64,000 nt of DNA, from positions 930,001-994,000 of the forward strand of contig NZ_CP015994.1 of NCBI RefSeq assembly GCF_002214625.1. The letters run 5' to 3'. Shown piece after piece: positions 62,214-64,000 of this stretch. The notes under the pieces are model-generated. The model was not told the DNA's origin. It saw only the letters and a list, made by a program, of their open reading frames with translations, and did not search any database. The first letter of the stretch is position 1, and the number at the start of each line of letters is the position of its first letter. This DNA is from Anaplasma ovis str. Haibei. Its GTDB lineage: Bacteria; Pseudomonadota; Alphaproteobacteria; Rickettsiales; Anaplasmataceae. Made by a program: the position numbers and the translations under genes.

Positions 62214-62894
62214 TTACCGCACAGAGCGCCTTGTTCCACGTATGTAGTACACATACCCCAACAACCAAACCAGTGCTAGGGAGTACCACGTTATGGCGTA
62301 TCCAAGATGGTCGTTCCTGACTACGAGCGCTTGATTGGCGCGTAATCCGCCAGAAACGGCTGTGTGATCACCCCACAATATGCAAGACTCCAGATCGGGA
62401 AGGCCGATGTGCTTTGACATGTTTTTTACGTCAAACCAAAACCATAGATTCTCCTCCGGATCGTTCCGCACCACCCATCTCACCAGACTTCTCAGTTTGC
62501 AGTGCAATACGCCACCGACTGATCGTGCACCTACATCGCGAGTGCTGGATACTGCATTGATGTCGGTAAACACTCCTCTGTTTACCAGAACTCGCCTACC
62601 ATCCACCAACAAAAATGGCTGCAGGAAGTAGTATCCTATCTTGCCAGCGAAGACCCTTATATGCTTCTCGTCCTCAAAGACGCCTTGTAACTTCACCTTC
62701 CTGTACGCGTAAGTGTGCAGCTCACCAGCAGGAAGGACTACGGGATCCATGCGCATTGTTTCAATAATGTGCAACTTCTCTCGCAACCGCAGGAACTGCC
62801 ACGTCCCCAATGATAGCAGCAAAGCAAAAGGCACAAGGCAACACGCAACCAGCAGTGCACACCCTGCGCGACCGTGCGTCTTAAAACACATCAT
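62214..62894 (-). CDS. SURF1-family cytochrome oxidase assembly protein
   Basis: 226 residues from ATG 62894, preceded by GTGGGG; a GTG three codons earlier is possible. N-terminal helix ALLVACCLVPFALLLSLGTW leads into LGTWQFLRLREKL, the family hallmark; RVLVNRGVFTD is the second hallmark, and a second helix near the C-terminus (LGYAITWYSLALVWLLGYVY) completes the two-helix layout. SURF1 helps insert heme a into cytochrome oxidase. Tail-to-tail with slt, 27 bases apart. Confidence 0.92.
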   Translation of the reverse strand: MMCFKTHGRAGCALLVACCLVPFALLLSLGTWQFLRLREKLHIIETMRMDPVVLPAGELHTYAYRKVKLQGVFEDEKHIRVFAGKIGYYFLQPFLLVDGRRVLVNRGVFTDINAVSSTRDVGARSVGGVLHCKLRSLVRWVVRNDPEENLWFWFDVKNMSKHIGLPDLESCILWGDHTAVSGGLRANQALVVRNDHLGYAITWYSLALVWLLGYVYYIRGTRRSVR

Positions 62895-63157
62895 GCACCC
62901 CACAGAATGCTCGCCCTACCCGCAAGATTTGCATAACACAAGGCTGCTAATGACCTAGAGGCAACACCACGCTCAACACCTTCCCGGAGTGTATGCTACT
63001 TTCTTGTTGACACAAAGTAATTTAAGTGTCACCAAGCGGCAGCACGGCGCGCGTATATGTGCCTTTCAATGTAGGTGATCGTACGTGAGTGGGGTTAATA
63101 CTTTGTGAGTTTTTGCCTCCTACAATGTTGGAGCATGTGGGTTGGTTTTGGGTTTGT

Positions 63158-64000
63158 ATGAGAAAAGCAGACATAAACGTGGGCCGCTTGTTTTTTCCCT
63201 CGAAAAAACTGGCTTGGGTCGCAGTTGTGTGCGTACTCTTATCAGGGACCTTTCCCCACAACAGCAGCGCACAGGCAGAAAAGCAAGAGGACCCCAGGCA
63301 GGCTTTTGTCAGGGACACCGAAAGTCTGAAGAAGACCTCATACACCAGACGTGATTTTAGAGAGTTCATCGTAAAGTGCAACGCTAAGGGGGTTGCCCCA
63401 AATTTTAAAAAGGAGTTCGGCAGTAACCTTGCTGGGGCAGATTTTAGCGAGCTGGACATGCGGGGTGCAGTTTTTGAGGATGTTAACCTCGTTCAGGCAA
63501 ATTTTAGGCACAGCAACATTTCCAGCACGACATTTTCTGGATCAGACATGCGTGGGGCCAACTTTTCGAATACTGATCTGAACAGGTCTCAGTTCGAATC
63601 AGTAGATCTCAAGTTCGCCAACTTTGCACTTGCAGATCTCAACGAAGTCAAAATTAGCTCCTCCGAAATCAGTTATGCGTCTTTCCTTGGCGCAGACATG
63701 CAGGCTGCGGTAATCAAGGACTCGCAGGGGTTGCATACGGCATTCACAAATGCTGACCTCGGTGCTGTGTCAGTGCTGAACTCAAACATGAGCAATGCAA
63801 ACTTTCAGGATATAGAAGCAACCGGCATATTGATACAGAATAGCGATCTGACGTCCGCAAGGCTATTTGGCGCCAACTTAAATGGCGCGAGAATACAAAA
63901 CTCCGTACTAAAGGGTTCTATCATGTACGGAGTACGCATGAATTTTGCAGACTTCACGGGGAGTGATTTGAGCAACGCAAACATGGAGATGGTCAGCATT
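63158..64000 (+). CDS. Exported pentapeptide-repeat protein, 5' part (cut by window edge)
   Basis: 281 codons from ATG 63158 to the window end without a stop. The N-terminus has a basic start and hydrophobic segment (KLAWVAVVCVLLSGTF) that ends in NSSAQA, a likely signal peptide. From about residue 85 it is pentapeptide repeats, A(D/N)LxX type: NLAGADFSELDMRGAVF, DMRGANFSNTDLNRSQF, ADLNEVKISSSEI, NADLGAVSV, SNANFQDIE, GANLNGARI. These fold into a right-handed square beta-helix. With a signal peptide it is probably periplasmic or surface-exposed. Function is unknown. Confidence 0.85.
   Translation, partial: MRKADINVGRLFFPSKKLAWVAVVCVLLSGTFPHNSSAQAEKQEDPRQAFVRDTESLKKTSYTRRDFREFIVKCNAKGVAPNFKKEFGSNLAGADFSELDMRGAVFEDVNLVQANFRHSNISSTTFSGSDMRGANFSNTDLNRSQFESVDLKFANFALADLNEVKISSSEISYASFLGADMQAAVIKDSQGLHTAFTNADLGAVSVLNSNMSNANFQDIEATGILIQNSDLTSARLFGANLNGARIQNSVLKGSIMYGVRMNFADFTGSDLSNANMEMVSI

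Overview
The window looks like chromosome of an Anaplasma species, most likely of the A. marginale / A. centrale / A. ovis group. The pointers are MSP2/MSP3-superfamily surface antigens (one full-length msp3-type gene and one 5'-truncated donor-type copy), a multi-copy virB2 family, a second divergent VirB4 and large VirB6-like proteins of the rickettsial type IV secretion system, and a reduced alphaproteobacterial gene set without lipid A genes. Species assignment is inference; no database search was possible.

Layout. (1) 1-12.3 kb, minus strand: a type IV secretion module, read right to left as three virB2 genes, a virB4 with degenerate nucleotide-binding motifs, a 1862-residue VirB6-like protein and a second VirB6-like protein cut by the window edge. 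(2) 12.3-14.7 kb: about 2.4 kb of repeat-rich DNA without a convincing gene, holding decayed virB2 fragments in both orientations. (3) 14.7-18.4 kb, plus strand: a virB2, a virB2 broken by a 276-bp tandem duplication, another virB2, then a full-length msp3-type gene whose 5' end (RBS and signal peptide) is nearly the same as that of the virB2 before it. (4) 18.8-26.7 kb: a segment with a 736-residue unknown protein, thiS, thiG, a DUF2628-like protein, gltX, tRNA-His, a SurA-like chaperone and rsmD, flanked by 887-bp inverted repeats made of the 3' ends of the two msp3 copies. (5) 27.1-29.7 kb, minus strand: the msp3 pseudogene, which carries an MSP2-type block fused to the MSP3 coiled coil. 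(6) 30.5-35.9 kb: an hflK-hflC-degP-lolA-rnc-ctaG run. (7) 36-39.3 kb: three four-helix membrane proteins of unknown function. (8) 39.4-64 kb: housekeeping genes including an M16 peptidase pair, lspA, ribF, grxC, prmC, map, sucB, a gamma-carbonic-anhydrase-like protein, panC, a DD-carboxypeptidase, dsbD, sdhE, rseP-bamA-skp-fabZ-purH, pgsA, a heme-copper-oxidase-I-like protein, a lytic transglycosylase, surf1 and the start of a secreted pentapeptide-repeat protein.

How it fits together. Envelope biogenesis is the strongest shared theme: SurA-like, Skp, BamA, DegP, RseP, LolA, LspA, DsbD, HflKC, a DD-carboxypeptidase and a lytic transglycosylase handle export, folding and maintenance of an envelope whose main variable antigens (MSP3) and secretion pilins (VirB2) are also encoded here. 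CtaG, SURF1 and SdhE serve respiratory complexes. The most unusual area is 11-30 kb, where virB2 and msp3 copies, fragments and flanking repeats have been duplicated, inverted and spliced together.
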